This document shows, piece after piece, positions 14,679 to 23,343 of a stretch of DNA of 64,000 bases. The position numbers and the translations under genes were made by a program. Each line of letters begins with the position of its first letter. Position 1 is the stretch's first letter. This DNA comes from VXNF01 sp964291305 (GTDB lineage Bacteria > Actinomycetota > Acidimicrobiia > Acidimicrobiales > CATQHL01). The stretch is taken from positions 1,178,001 through 1,242,000 of the forward strand of contig OZ219783.1 of the NCBI GenBank assembly GCA_964291305.2. The letters run 5' to 3'. Below the pieces are notes generated by a model, which saw only the letters and a program-made list of their open reading frames with translations, searched no databases and was not told the origin of the DNA.

Positions 14679-15320
14679 ATGAGAACCACGACGAACCCGT
14701 TAGAGAGTCAAGCCAACGGTGCACCAGCGATATCTATCTTTGGCGAGCCCGGAGATTGCTATCACGAACCAGAAGATCCAGGCAGCGACGAGTTGGGGCC
14801 ACCCCCAGTCACCTTTCCGTTACCGGTTAGGGTTATCCGTAGCGCCAATCGACACAAGACCACCTCTGCCCGTGTGAGCGGCGGCATGCTGGAGGTGCGC
14901 ATCCCTGCCTGGATGTCAGATTTCGACGAGGCCGAGGTGGTTGATCAGGCCTGCCGCCGGTTCGAGCGGCGTAACCGCTGCTGGGAGGTGAACCTGGCAG
15001 CCCGAGCACGAGACCTAGCCAGCAAACACGACCTGCCCGAGCCTCGATCCATTCGTTGGACCACACGACAACGCCGCCTCTGGGGGTCATGTAACAGGTC
15101 GACCGGCGAGATCCTGATCTCAGACCGACTGACCGAGGTGCCACCGTGGGTGTTGGACTATGTGATCGTCCACGAGCTAGCTCACCTGCTAGAAGCCAAC
15201 CACTCGGCCTCTTTTCATGCGCTTGTGGCTCGCTACCGGTACACAGAACGGGCTATCGGCTACTTGGCTGCGTACAGCCGGTGGTTGGCTTTGGTCCTAG
15301 AGGAAAGTCAGGAAAGCTAA
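14679..15320 (+). CDS. YgjP-type zinc metallopeptidase (DUF45, M48-like)
   Basis: 213 residues, ATG 14679 after AAGGAG. After an acidic N terminus come RVIRSANRHKTTSARVSGGM, then SIRWTTRQRRLWGSCNRSTGEI, which is the 'r.mk.rWGSCs..g.i.ln..L' signature of the YgjP/DUF45 family. The zinc motif is VIVHELAHLLEANHS near residue 160, followed by FHALVARY. Family members are small intracellular metallopeptidases of mostly unknown substrate. It is separated from the following VOC gene by 75 bases. Confidence 0.83.
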   Translation: MRTTTNPLESQANGAPAISIFGEPGDCYHEPEDPGSDELGPPPVTFPLPVRVIRSANRHKTTSARVSGGMLEVRIPAWMSDFDEAEVVDQACRRFERRNRCWEVNLAARARDLASKHDLPEPRSIRWTTRQRRLWGSCNRSTGEILISDRLTEVPPWVLDYVIVHELAHLLEANHSASFHALVARYRYTERAIGYLAAYSRWLALVLEESQES

Positions 15321-15395
15321 GGTTGAAAAAGCTTGAAAAAGCTACGAGATGAAAGCGACGAGACACTTGGCGATGATCTATGACGGCAATGACCT

Positions 15396-15833
15396 ATGAC
15401 TATTAAGTCACTCGATCACTACAACATCCAGACACCTCGGCTGGAGGAGACCGTGGCGTTCTATGTGGACGTGCTCAACTTCACCGCCGGGTACCGGCCG
15501 GGGGTCAGGGGTACGGGGGCTTGGCTTTACGCCGGTGGCCGTCCATACGTGCACGTAAACGTCATAGACGATGTCATCGACAAAGACGATGAGGACACCT
15601 TTGGGCCTACTGGCGCGATCAATCACGTGGCTTTCGAGACGGCCAACGAGCCGGGCGACTTCGAGGCCATGCAGCGGCGGCTAGTCGAGCGGGGACTACC
15701 GTTCGAACTGAACGACAGCAGGCCGAAGATTCCACTGCGGCAGATCTTCCTACACGACCCCAACGGAATTCGCCTCGAACTGAACTACCGAGACGGTCCG
15801 CTGGAACCAGAGCCGCTGGAACCAGAACGGTAG
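15396..15833 (+). CDS. VOC superfamily (glyoxalase/bleomycin resistance-type) protein
   Basis: 145 residues from ATG 15396. It has the two halves of a VOC fold: SLDHYNIQTPRLEETVAFYV with HVNVIDDV, then INHVAFETANEPGDFEAMQ and IFLHDPNGIRLELNY. The metal-binding pattern His (N-terminal), His in NHVAF and Glu in RLELN is kept. The substrate is unknown. The C terminus ends in a short duplicated tail (LEPEPLEPER). The spacer to the next gene also holds small direct repeats (AATCTGAGGCG twice). A ring-cleavage or isomerase role is possible. Confidence 0.8.
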   Translation: MTIKSLDHYNIQTPRLEETVAFYVDVLNFTAGYRPGVRGTGAWLYAGGRPYVHVNVIDDVIDKDDEDTFGPTGAINHVAFETANEPGDFEAMQRRLVERGLPFELNDSRPKIPLRQIFLHDPNGIRLELNYRDGPLEPEPLEPER

Positions 15834-15893
15834 AAATCTGAGGCGTAGAAGGGCGTAGAAGTCGGAAAAATCTGAGGCGAGATAGGCGAGATA

Positions 15894-16682
15894 ATGGTCT
15901 GGATTCCGAATTGCGCTCTTGTTACTGGTGCGACTAGCGGCATCGGGGAGGCTGCGGCCCTAGCCCTGGTAGAGGCCGGGGTTCCCAGCATCATCGTGGT
16001 GGGACGCAACGCCCAGCGGGCCGAGGCCGTGTGCGCTCGCATTGAGCAGCTGGGCGCTTCAGCAGAGATCGTGCTGGCCGATCTGGCGCAGGTGCAAGCA
16101 GCCGATGGCATATTCGCTGAGGTGGACGCACGGGGCCTGTTGGCAGACACGCTTATCAATGCCGCCGGTCTCACCACGCGCACGCAGATCTTGAACATCG
16201 ATCTGGCGGCGTATGACGACCTATTTGCCGTAAACGTGCGCTCTCCGGTGCTGCTATGCGGGCGGTTCGCCAAGCGGCTGCTGCAGGCTGGTCGGCCGGG
16301 CACTGTCGTGGACATACTCAGCAACGCCATACACGGCGGAGCCCCCGACATCAGCGTGTACTCCATGACCAAAGCGGCGCTGGGCATCCACACCCGTAAC
16401 GCCGCCTACGCCCTGCAGCACGATCACATCAGAGTCAACGGGTTGGCTATGGGCTGGACCCTCACCCCGGGCGAGGACTCGGCTATGCGCAACACCCACG
16501 GAGCCTCTGACGGCTGGGAAACCAGCTATGCGGGTCGCCGGCCGCTGGGTCGGCTGATGCGCTCAGAAGAAGTCGCCCGAGCTATTCGGTTTCTGGCCAC
16601 CGGCGAGTCAGCTCCGATGACCGGATCGCTCTTGACTTTCGATCAGGTAGCCACCGGCATCACGGACCTGCACCCACACTGA
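15894..16682 (+). CDS. short-chain dehydrogenase/reductase (SDR)
   Basis: 262 residues from ATG 15894. The dinucleotide site is TGATSGIG near residues 12-19, the NAG-equivalent is INAAG near 85, and the catalytic pair is YSMTK, with Ser placed before it in VDILSNAIHGG. A typical C-terminal SDR end with GEDSAMR and LATGESAPMTG (SDR 'p..iTG') follows. It should oxidise or reduce a carbonyl/alcohol with NAD(P)H; the substrate is not visible. It faces the PAP2 gene with converging ends. Confidence 0.88.
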   Translation: MVWIPNCALVTGATSGIGEAAALALVEAGVPSIIVVGRNAQRAEAVCARIEQLGASAEIVLADLAQVQAADGIFAEVDARGLLADTLINAAGLTTRTQILNIDLAAYDDLFAVNVRSPVLLCGRFAKRLLQAGRPGTVVDILSNAIHGGAPDISVYSMTKAALGIHTRNAAYALQHDHIRVNGLAMGWTLTPGEDSAMRNTHGASDGWETSYAGRRPLGRLMRSEEVARAIRFLATGESAPMTGSLLTFDQVATGITDLHPH

Positions 16683-16749
16683 AGCACCGGGGCACTGATA
16701 TTGCCGGGATGGCGCCGGCGGGTGCGCTCTGGCGGTTCAGTCCAGTGGT

Positions 16750-17316
16750 TCAGTCCAGCGGCCAAAGCCGACGGGCCATACGCCCGAGCAGGCTGCCGAT
16801 GAGCAGACCCCCGGCCACATCGGAGGCGTGATGGATGCGCACGTGGATGCGGCTGAGTGCAACCGTTGCGGCCATGAGCCACAGCAAGCTCCGCCAGCGG
16901 CGCCCACCCAACTCGCCTAGCAGCATCGCCGCTACCACGGCGCTAGAGGCGTGCCCGCTAGGAAAGGCGGTGGTGGCTGGCTGGCGCAAGTAGAGCGGCC
17001 GCTCTCCGTCGTCGATGAACGGCCGGGACCGTCCAATGAGCGACTTCAGTAATCCATTCACGAACATCGAGTCCAGGCCGAGTACGGCCGCCAGCCGAAG
17101 TAGGTTCCGTTCGGCCCTACGCGAGCCGCCAAAAGCGGCCAGAGTCGCCACCAGCAGCCAGATCAGCCCCCAGTCACCGAGTTGTGACGCCGTGTAGAAC
17201 GTCCGATCGGCCCAGCGCTGCCCTCTGATTTTCTCGAACAGCACATCCACACGGTTGTCGAAGTCAGCTATCGGTTGCAAAAACCCTTCCAAGTCGAAGC
17301 CGCCCACAGCTTGCAA
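16750..17316 (-). CDS. PAP2-family membrane phosphatase
   Basis: 188 residues. The three acid-phosphatase motifs are present: KSLIGRSRP (motif 1), PSGHASS (motif 2) and SRIHVRIHHASD (motif 3), with several hydrophobic helices around them. It probably dephosphorylates an isoprenyl or lipid phosphate at the membrane. The start at 17316 is the only one placing all helices. A small direct repeat (GTTCAGTCCAG twice, near 16735-16756) straddles its stop codon. Confidence 0.85.
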   Translation of the reverse strand: MQAVGGFDLEGFLQPIADFDNRVDVLFEKIRGQRWADRTFYTASQLGDWGLIWLLVATLAAFGGSRRAERNLLRLAAVLGLDSMFVNGLLKSLIGRSRPFIDDGERPLYLRQPATTAFPSGHASSAVVAAMLLGELGGRRWRSLLWLMAATVALSRIHVRIHHASDVAGGLLIGSLLGRMARRLWPLD

Positions 17317-17369
17317 TGGTACGGGTTAGCTTGAGTTGGTGGTGCTCCGGGTCGTTGGTGGTGTGACAG

Positions 17370-19238
17370 GTGGCTGCTAGACGTAAGTTCGTGGCCAGCG
17401 AAACAGACTCAGACGCCAGTCGTACCACCGATGGGGCCGCCAACGGGTTCGCTGCAGCGGTCGAGGGCGGAGGGGCGGCAGCTAGGTCCGACGCAGGGTC
17501 CGGCCGTACCAGGCCGCTGGACTTCATCCGCAAGCAAGTCCTAGCGGACGGCGAAGCTGGCACCTTCGGTGGGAGGGTGCAGACCCGGTTCCCGCCCGAA
17601 CCTAACGGCTACCTGCACATTGGCCACGCAAAGTCGGTCTGTCTGAACTTCGGTGTAGCCAGCGAGCACGGCGGGGTCTGCCGTTTGCGTTTCGACGACA
17701 CCAACCCCGCCGGCGAAGCTGCCGCCTACGCCGACGGCATCCGCGAGGACATTGCCTGGCTGGGATTTGAGCCCGGCACACCCACGCACGCCTCGGAGTA
17801 CTTCGAGCAGCTCTACCAATGGGCTGAGCATCTGGTGAGTCAGGGGCTGGCCTACGTGGACGATCAGGACGCCGAGACCATCTCGGCTACCCGAGGCGAC
17901 TTCACCACCCCGGGGATTCCCAGCCCTTGGCGAGACCGCAGTCCCAGTGAGAATCTCAGCTTACTGCGGGACATGCGGGCTGGGCGCTTCAGCGACGGCG
18001 AGAAAGTGCTGCGAGCTCGTATCGACATGGCGCACCCCAACATGTTGATGCGCGACCCGGTGATGTATCGGATCCGCCACGCTCGTCACTTTCGTGCCGG
18101 TGAAGCCTGGTGCATATATCCCACCTACGACTGGGCGCACGGTCAAAGCGATGCCATCGAGGGCGTCACGCACTCCCTCTGCACGTTGGAATTCGAAGGA
18201 AACCGTCAGCTCTACGACTGGTTTCTAGATCATCTACCGCTGCCGGGCGACCGGCCCCGCCAGACCGAGTTCGCCCGACTGAACCTCACCCACACAGTGA
18301 TGTCGAAGCGGGCTTTAGGCAGACTGATCGACGGTGGGCTGGTGGAAGGTTGGGATGACCCTCGCCTGCCTACTCTTCGGGGCCTGCGCCGCCGCGGCTA
18401 CCCGCCCGAAGCCATCAGAGCTTTCTGCGCGCACATCGGCGTGGCTCGAGTCAACGGAGTGCACGAGATCGAACTTTTGGAGTCCTTCGTGCGGGCGCAG
18501 CACAATCGCTTTGCTCTGCGCCGCATGGCGGTGCTGCGGCCCTTGGAGGTTGTGATTGCCAACTGGCCCGCGGGGAGCGTGGAGCTGCGCCGAGCGCTCA
18601 ACAACCCCGAAGATCCCGGCGAAGGCACCCGGAAGGTGGCGTTCTCGGGCCGGCTGTGGATCGAACGGGACGACTTCATGATCGACCCGCCCCGCAAGTT
18701 CTACCGGCTGGCCCCCGGCCGGGAGGTACGGCTGCGGGCGGGCTACTTCTTGCGCTGCGACGATGTTGAGACCGGCGCCGACGGCGAGATAGTGCGGCTT
18801 TACTGCAGCTACGACCCGGCCACCGGCGACGGGCGGGCACCCGATGGGCGCAAAGTTCGCGCCACGATCCACTGGGTGTCGGCAGACCACGCCTTAGATG
18901 CCCAAGTGGCGCTCTACGACCGGCTGTTTACCGACCCGGTGCCCGGTGCTGACGGCCGCGATCCGTTGGAGTCATACAACCCTGACTCGCGCCAGCTGAT
19001 TGCCGGAGCCAAGCTGGAGCCTGCTCTAGCGGACACAACGCTAGGAGAGGTGGTGCAGTTCGAGCGGCTCGGCTACTTCGCCCGCGACGGCGCCCACGAC
19101 CACTCCCGCGACAGTCGCGACGACAGCAGTGACGACACGCCCGCCTCGCCGATGTTGTTCCACCGCACGGTGGGCTTGCGCGACGAGTGGGGCAACATCC
19201 AAAAACGCCGAGACCAGGACCGCGGTCAGGTGGACTAG
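17370..19238 (+). CDS. glnS: glutaminyl-tRNA synthetase
   Basis: 622 residues from a GTG. After about 45 low-complexity residues the catalytic core begins: RFPPEPNGYLHIGHAKSVCL (HIGH signature), then CRLRFDDTNP, TLEFEGNRQLYDWFLDHL, and VMSKRALGRLI (KMSKS-equivalent). The C-terminal anticodon-binding beta barrels follow, with a histidine/aspartate-rich stretch near the end (DHSRDSRDDSSDD). It charges tRNA-Gln directly. Most actinomycetes lack GlnRS and use GatCAB, so this copy is notable. Its 3' end is duplicated: the last 11 codons and the stop are copied in a 64-bp tandem repeat. Confidence 0.92.
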   Translation: MAARRKFVASETDSDASRTTDGAANGFAAAVEGGGAAARSDAGSGRTRPLDFIRKQVLADGEAGTFGGRVQTRFPPEPNGYLHIGHAKSVCLNFGVASEHGGVCRLRFDDTNPAGEAAAYADGIREDIAWLGFEPGTPTHASEYFEQLYQWAEHLVSQGLAYVDDQDAETISATRGDFTTPGIPSPWRDRSPSENLSLLRDMRAGRFSDGEKVLRARIDMAHPNMLMRDPVMYRIRHARHFRAGEAWCIYPTYDWAHGQSDAIEGVTHSLCTLEFEGNRQLYDWFLDHLPLPGDRPRQTEFARLNLTHTVMSKRALGRLIDGGLVEGWDDPRLPTLRGLRRRGYPPEAIRAFCAHIGVARVNGVHEIELLESFVRAQHNRFALRRMAVLRPLEVVIANWPAGSVELRRALNNPEDPGEGTRKVAFSGRLWIERDDFMIDPPRKFYRLAPGREVRLRAGYFLRCDDVETGADGEIVRLYCSYDPATGDGRAPDGRKVRATIHWVSADHALDAQVALYDRLFTDPVPGADGRDPLESYNPDSRQLIAGAKLEPALADTTLGEVVQFERLGYFARDGAHDHSRDSRDDSSDDTPASPMLFHRTVGLRDEWGNIQKRRDQDRGQVD

Positions 19239-19330
19239 CGGTTCGACGGTGTTTCCTGCAGCCCCTAAACGCCGAGACCAGGACCGCGGTCAGGTGGACT
19301 AGCGGTTCGACGGTGTTTCCTGCAGCCCCC
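19203..19330 (+). repeat. 64-bp tandem duplication spanning the glnS stop
   Basis: 19203-19266 and 19267-19330 agree at 63 of 64 positions. The first copy includes the final codons of glnS and its TAG at 19236-19238; the second copy lies wholly in the spacer before the PPOX gene. The near-perfect match indicates recent duplication. Confidence 0.95.
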
Positions 19331-19396
19331 TAGTGGATCGGAATCGCCAGGTTCTATGGTGTCGGCGAGAATTCGCGAAGCAGCTAGGAGCCTGTT

Positions 19397-19819
19397 ATGG
19401 ATACCGCAGCAGCAACCGCCTGGGCGGCCGAGCGGAGCCTCGGCGTGCTCATCACGATCCGCTCCGACGGTCGGCCCCAGTCTTCCGATGTCGTCTATGA
19501 CGCTGACGGAAGCGTTTTCGTGATCTCGGTTACCGAGAGTCGAGCTAAGACCGCCAACCTACGGCGCGACCCGCGTGCGGTGCTGCACATCTCGGACCCG
19601 AAGTCTTGGTCTTATGTTTCACTCGACGGCACCGTCGAGCTAATGGCCACGGCGGCCAACCCCGACGACGCCACCTGCGATGCTCTCGTGCGGTATTACG
19701 AGCGTGTCTCCGGCGGTCCGCACCCGGATTGGGATGAATACCGCCGGGCGATGGTCAACGAGCGACGCCTGACATTGCGCTTTTCCCCCAAGTCGGCGAC
19801 AGGCACGATTCGCAGTTGA
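19397..19819 (+). CDS. PPOX-class F420-dependent oxidoreductase (Rv1155-like)
   Basis: 140 residues, ATG 19397 with GGAG just upstream. The split-barrel flavoprotein pattern is clear: LGVLITIRSDGRPQSSDVVY, then VISVTESRAKTANLRRDPRA and YVSLDGTVELM. These proteins bind F420 or FMN and often reduce quinone-like or heme-related compounds. The substrate is unknown. The type is common in Actinomycetota and supports that placement. It stands between glnS and the convergent YihY gene. Confidence 0.82.
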   Translation: MDTAAATAWAAERSLGVLITIRSDGRPQSSDVVYDADGSVFVISVTESRAKTANLRRDPRAVLHISDPKSWSYVSLDGTVELMATAANPDDATCDALVRYYERVSGGPHPDWDEYRRAMVNERRLTLRFSPKSATGTIRS

Positions 19820-19893
19820 GGCTGTTTGAGTGAGCTGTTTGAGCCTGTAGAGACCATCTGAGATTATTCGGATTCGGATTGGGTAGTTCTGCC

Positions 19894-20814
19894 CTAGGGG
19901 TCGGAACTAGGGATATTTGCTTGTAGCTGCCGGCGATGAAGCCGACTAGCGATGAGGCTGTTGACGACTGCACCTACGAGCAACCCCATGGCCAGCAGGT
20001 AAATCCAGAAAAGTAGACTTAGCGCTCCGCCCAGCAGACCGAAAACGGTGTTCATTCCGCTAGAGGCCATGCCCAGGTAGAGGCGGAAACCCGTAGATGC
20101 CGCCAACCACCAAGCGGTTGCGACCACCGCGCCGGGCAACTCCAGCGGGAACGAGGATTGCCGGCGAGGGGCGAAGCGGTAGACGCCGGCCGCCCACGCC
20201 ACGACGACCCCGAACACCAACGGCCAGCGGAGCCATGTCCAGGCTGCGGCGAACCCTGAGCCTCGCCCGAGGCGTTCGGCCACCTCCTGAGCGCCGCCCA
20301 GCAGCGGCCCTACCACCACCATGGCTGCTACGAGTGCCGCTACAACGACCGTCACGATGGTGATGCTGAATCCCACGATCCGGGTGGACAGCCAGCGCCG
20401 GCGGTGTTCGTGGCCGTACACCACGTCCAGGGCTCTTACCACGGCGATGAAGCCGCGCGAGGAGGTGTACAGCGTGAGCACGGCACCGAAAGTGATAACG
20501 CCAGCGTTCGGCTGGTTGAACAGCTCGGCGAAGGTCTGCTGCAGGGTGCTGTCGGCGCCGAAGGTCGTAACTACCCAGTCGATCAGCCACCCCTCTACGT
20601 CGGCGGCAGCACCTGCGCCGATAATGTCATCAAGCCAGCCCAAGGTTCCGGCGAACGCAATGACTGCCGGGAACAGCCCAAGTAGGGCGTAGAACGCAAT
20701 CTCTGCTGAAAGTCCCGGAAGTCGCACCTGCAGCCACCGGCGGCGGAACTCCTTTATCAACTCCAGGATCTGCTGCCATAACGGTTGCAGACGAGAGCGA
20801 TCCAAGTCGATCAT
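19894..20814 (-). CDS. YihY/BrkB family inner-membrane protein
   Basis: 306 residues from ATG 20814; a GTG at 20841 would add nine residues. Five or six hydrophobic segments carry the YihY pattern: EIAFYALLGLFPAVIAFAGT, TFAELFNQPNAGVITFGAVL, YTSSRGFIAVVRALD and GMNTVFGLLGGALSLLFWIY. The function is not established; a transport or envelope role is likely. The first codons are duplicated upstream (38 bp identical at 71-bp spacing). The upstream copy makes a small ORF whose TGA overlaps this ATG as ATGA, so translation may be coupled. Confidence 0.85.
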   Translation of the reverse strand: MIDLDRSRLQPLWQQILELIKEFRRRWLQVRLPGLSAEIAFYALLGLFPAVIAFAGTLGWLDDIIGAGAAADVEGWLIDWVVTTFGADSTLQQTFAELFNQPNAGVITFGAVLTLYTSSRGFIAVVRALDVVYGHEHRRRWLSTRIVGFSITIVTVVVAALVAAMVVVGPLLGGAQEVAERLGRGSGFAAAWTWLRWPLVFGVVVAWAAGVYRFAPRRQSSFPLELPGAVVATAWWLAASTGFRLYLGMASSGMNTVFGLLGGALSLLFWIYLLAMGLLVGAVVNSLIASRLHRRQLQANIPSSDP

Positions 20815-20892
20815 GTGGCGCTCTTCTGGCTGGTCTCGCACTGCTTGTCACCATGTTGCAGACGAGAGCGATCCAAGTCGATCATGTGGCGC
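20784..20892. repeat. 38-bp direct repeat containing the YihY start codon
   Basis: 20784-20821 and 20855-20892 are identical over 38 bases. The downstream copy (in the minus sense) is the true start region of the YihY gene, MIDLDRSRLQ. The upstream copy repeats these codons 71 bases earlier, in another frame. Confidence 0.93.
20811..20885 (-). CDS. 24-codon upstream ORF created by the duplication
   Basis: From the duplicated ATG at 20885 the frame reads MIDLDRSRLQHGDKQCETSQ, then KSAT, and stops at TGA 20811-20813, which overlaps the YihY ATG (20812-20814) by two bases as ATGA. If transcribed it could couple or dampen translation of the main gene. Whether it is translated is unknown. Confidence 0.4.
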   Translation of the reverse strand: MIDLDRSRLQHGDKQCETSQKSAT

Positions 20893-20971
20893 CGATGCTA
20901 AGGGGAGGGCGCAACTAGAGGGCGTGCAAGCTGGTTCTTGGCCTTGCCTATAAGCCACGCGTTGTCCTGTG

Positions 20972-21042
20972 AGCGGGCGAGGGGAGTCGAACCCCCGTCA
21001 TCAGCTTGGAAGGCTGAGGTTCTGCCATTGAACTACGCCCGC
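20972..21042 (-). tRNA. tRNA-Gly (anticodon TCC)
   Basis: On the minus strand the acceptor GCGGGCG (21042-21036) pairs with CGCCCGC (20979-20973), and the discriminator is T at 20972. The anticodon stem TCAGC/GCTGA encloses the loop CTTCCAA, giving TCC. The T arm has GGGTTCGACTCCC (five-base stem shared with the variable end). It reads GGA and GGG codons. Confidence 0.95.
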
Positions 21043-21090
21043 GGTGCCGACCAGGCTAGCGACACCCCACTAGCTCGCCGCCGCTGCCCC

Positions 21091-21146
21091 GCTGTCCTGC
21101 TGCCGCTGTCCTGCTGCCGCTGTCCTGCTGCCGCTGTCCTGCTGCC
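21091..21146. repeat. four perfect copies of a 14-bp repeat between tRNA-Gly and tig
   Basis: GCTGTCCTGCTGCC is repeated without change at 21091-21104, 21105-21118, 21119-21132 and 21133-21146. The array is in the promoter/leader region of tig, ending 51 bases before its start codon. Confidence 0.95.
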
Positions 21147-21197
21147 AAGACTGTCGTGCCTGGACCGCATAACAATCCCTGCCCATAGACTTTTGCC

Positions 21198-22562
21198 GTG
21201 GACAGCAGTCTGGCACCGGCCGTCGATGGCAAGGTGAAGCTCTCGATACGCCTAGACGAGAACGAGATGGAGCTAGCCGAAGCGGCTGCCTGCCGACGGA
21301 TCGCCAAGCAGGTTCGTCTGCCCGGGTTTCGGCCCGGCCGGGCACCGCGCAAGGTGCTGGAGGCCCGGCTAGGTGCTGACTACATCCGCGCCGAGGCGAT
21401 GCAGGAGGCGTTACCGGACTACTACCAGCGGGCTGTGGTGCACCACGAAGTGGATGCAATCGCCCCACCGGAAATAGACATCACCGACGGTCAGGATCAT
21501 GGTCCGGTTAGCTTCGATGCCCTTGTAGAGGTACGACCGGTGGTGACCGCCGACGGCTATGACGAGCTAGCGGTGGAGATTCCCAGCCCAATCCCCACCG
21601 AGGAGGAGATAAACCGCCAGATCGACGCTCTGCGAGCGCAGTTCAGCGAACTCGAGATCGTGAGTCGTGCGGCTATCGACACTGACCATGTGACCATCGA
21701 CGTGATCTGCAGCCAGGACGGTGTCGAAGTGGAGGGCCTGACCACCTCGGACTACACCTACGAAGTGGGATCACGGGCGGTGGTTCCGGAGATTGACGAG
21801 AACTTGCGCGGTGCCCGGGCTGGCGACATCTTGGAGTTCAACGCCCGTCACCCCGATCCGTCTGTCGAGAGCCTGCTGCGGTTCCGCATTCTGGTCAAGG
21901 AGGTACAGGCTCGGATCTTGCCGCAGTTGGATGACGAACTGGTCCGTTCGGTCAGCGAGTTCGAGACCGTCACGGAGTTCCGAGAAGATGTCATAGAGCG
22001 CCTCTCGGATATGAAGAAAGCCCAGTTAAGAATGCTGTTACGAGAGCGAGTCTCAGAGGCAGTGGCCGGCCTGGTGGTAGCCGATCTGCCCGAGGCTCTC
22101 ATTGACGGCGAGACCGATCGGCGCCTGGCGGATTTAGGGGAGATGCTGGCCAACCAGGACAGCACTCTGGATAAGTACCTCAGCGCCACCGACCAGAGCG
22201 AGGCGGAACTGCGCGAACAACTGCGCCAGACCGCCGAGCAGAGCGCCCGCCTGGATTTAGCGCTGCGGGCAGTCGCCGATGCCGAGGCGCTGGCAGTAGA
22301 CGAATCCGACTTGCAAACCGAGGTCCAGAGCACAGCCGAGCGCATGGAGCTAGACCCTGAAGAAGTGCGTGCCCGCTTGGACCGCGGCGGCGGCTGGTCG
22401 ACTCTTAGGGCCGACCGGCGCAAGGCCATGGCCTTAGATTGGCTAATGGCCCACGTTACGGTGACTGATCCTGAGGGCAAGCCGATTGCCCGCGAACTGC
22501 TAGCCGGGCAGCATTCGGCGGCCGGCGCCGTATCCTCTTCCGAGGACGACCTCGACCGCTGA
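21198..22562 (+). CDS. tig: trigger factor, ribosome-associated chaperone and prolyl isomerase
   Basis: 454 residues from a GTG. The ribosome-binding N domain carries LPGFRPGRAPRKVLEARLG near residue 40, the middle FKBP-like domain spans about 150-240, and the long helical C-terminal arms follow, ending in an acidic tail (SSSEDDLD). It would bind nascent chains at the ribosome exit. Genes clpP and clpX follow in the usual bacterial order with spacers of 75 and 61 bases. The start has little in front of it except the 14-bp repeat array. Confidence 0.95.
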   Translation: MDSSLAPAVDGKVKLSIRLDENEMELAEAAACRRIAKQVRLPGFRPGRAPRKVLEARLGADYIRAEAMQEALPDYYQRAVVHHEVDAIAPPEIDITDGQDHGPVSFDALVEVRPVVTADGYDELAVEIPSPIPTEEEINRQIDALRAQFSELEIVSRAAIDTDHVTIDVICSQDGVEVEGLTTSDYTYEVGSRAVVPEIDENLRGARAGDILEFNARHPDPSVESLLRFRILVKEVQARILPQLDDELVRSVSEFETVTEFREDVIERLSDMKKAQLRMLLRERVSEAVAGLVVADLPEALIDGETDRRLADLGEMLANQDSTLDKYLSATDQSEAELREQLRQTAEQSARLDLALRAVADAEALAVDESDLQTEVQSTAERMELDPEEVRARLDRGGGWSTLRADRRKAMALDWLMAHVTVTDPEGKPIARELLAGQHSAAGAVSSSEDDLDR

Positions 22563-22637
22563 CGCTACCTAATAACACCGCCCAGTACCACAGCCCAATA
22601 ACGCAACCGATACCAAGGCTTTAGGAGTCACCAGCCT

Positions 22638-23282
22638 GTGACCGAACCGCGCAACTACCTGGTCCCGACGGTTATCGAGCAGACATCTCGTGGTGAGCGG
22701 GCCTTCGATCTCTACTCCCGCCTGTTGAAGGAGCACATCGTCTTCCTGGGCACGCCGATCGACGACACCATTGCGAACCTCACCTGCGCCCAACTGCTAC
22801 ATCTGGAGTCGGAGAACCCCGACAAAGACATCAGCCTCTACATCAACTCGCCCGGCGGCGACACCAACTCCTTGTTCGCCATCTATGACACGCTGCAGTA
22901 CATCCGCCCAGATGTCACGACCATCTGCTTCGGCCAGGCGGCCTCTGCCGCGGCGGTGCTGCTAGCTGCGGGAACACCGGGTAAGCGTCTAGCGCTGCCG
23001 CACTCTCGGATTCTCATCCATCAGCCGTACGCGGGGGCGCAGGGCCAAGTCTCTGACATTGAGATTGCTAGCCGGGAGATCCACCGCCTGAAGACACAGC
23101 TCGAGGTGATCCTCGCCCGTCACACGGGCCAGAGCCTCGAGAAGATCAAAGCCGACACCGACCGCGATTACGTCATGACCGCGGCTGAAGCGCAGCAGTA
23201 TGGGATAATCGACGAGATCATCGAGTCACGAGACCTCACCGCAGGAGAGGACGAGTCGCCGAAGATGAGTGCCGTTCCCTGA
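22638..23282 (+). CDS. clpP: ATP-dependent Clp protease proteolytic subunit
   Basis: 214 residues from GTG. The catalytic Ser is in CFGQAASAAAVLL, the His in RILIHQPYAGAQGQ, and the Asp in KADTDRDYVMTAAEA. FLGTPIDDTIANL and SLYINSPGGDTNS are conserved in the family. It forms the tetradecameric barrel fed by ClpX, encoded just downstream. The strong motif agreement leaves little doubt. Confidence 0.97.
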   Translation: MTEPRNYLVPTVIEQTSRGERAFDLYSRLLKEHIVFLGTPIDDTIANLTCAQLLHLESENPDKDISLYINSPGGDTNSLFAIYDTLQYIRPDVTTICFGQAASAAAVLLAAGTPGKRLALPHSRILIHQPYAGAQGQVSDIEIASREIHRLKTQLEVILARHTGQSLEKIKADTDRDYVMTAAEAQQYGIIDEIIESRDLTAGEDESPKMSAVP

Positions 23283-23343
23283 GCACGACAGCTCAGGGGA
23301 ACAAGCAACGCCACGAGCAGCAGCACGAGCAAGAGGAGGACTG

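Noticed and set aside
18315..18890. 191-codon minus-strand frame opposite glnS
   Set aside because: Shadow of a strongly supported gene; no family pattern.
21091..21146. CRISPR-like array
   Set aside because: The 14-bp units are directly tandem with no spacers; no cas genes anywhere in the window.
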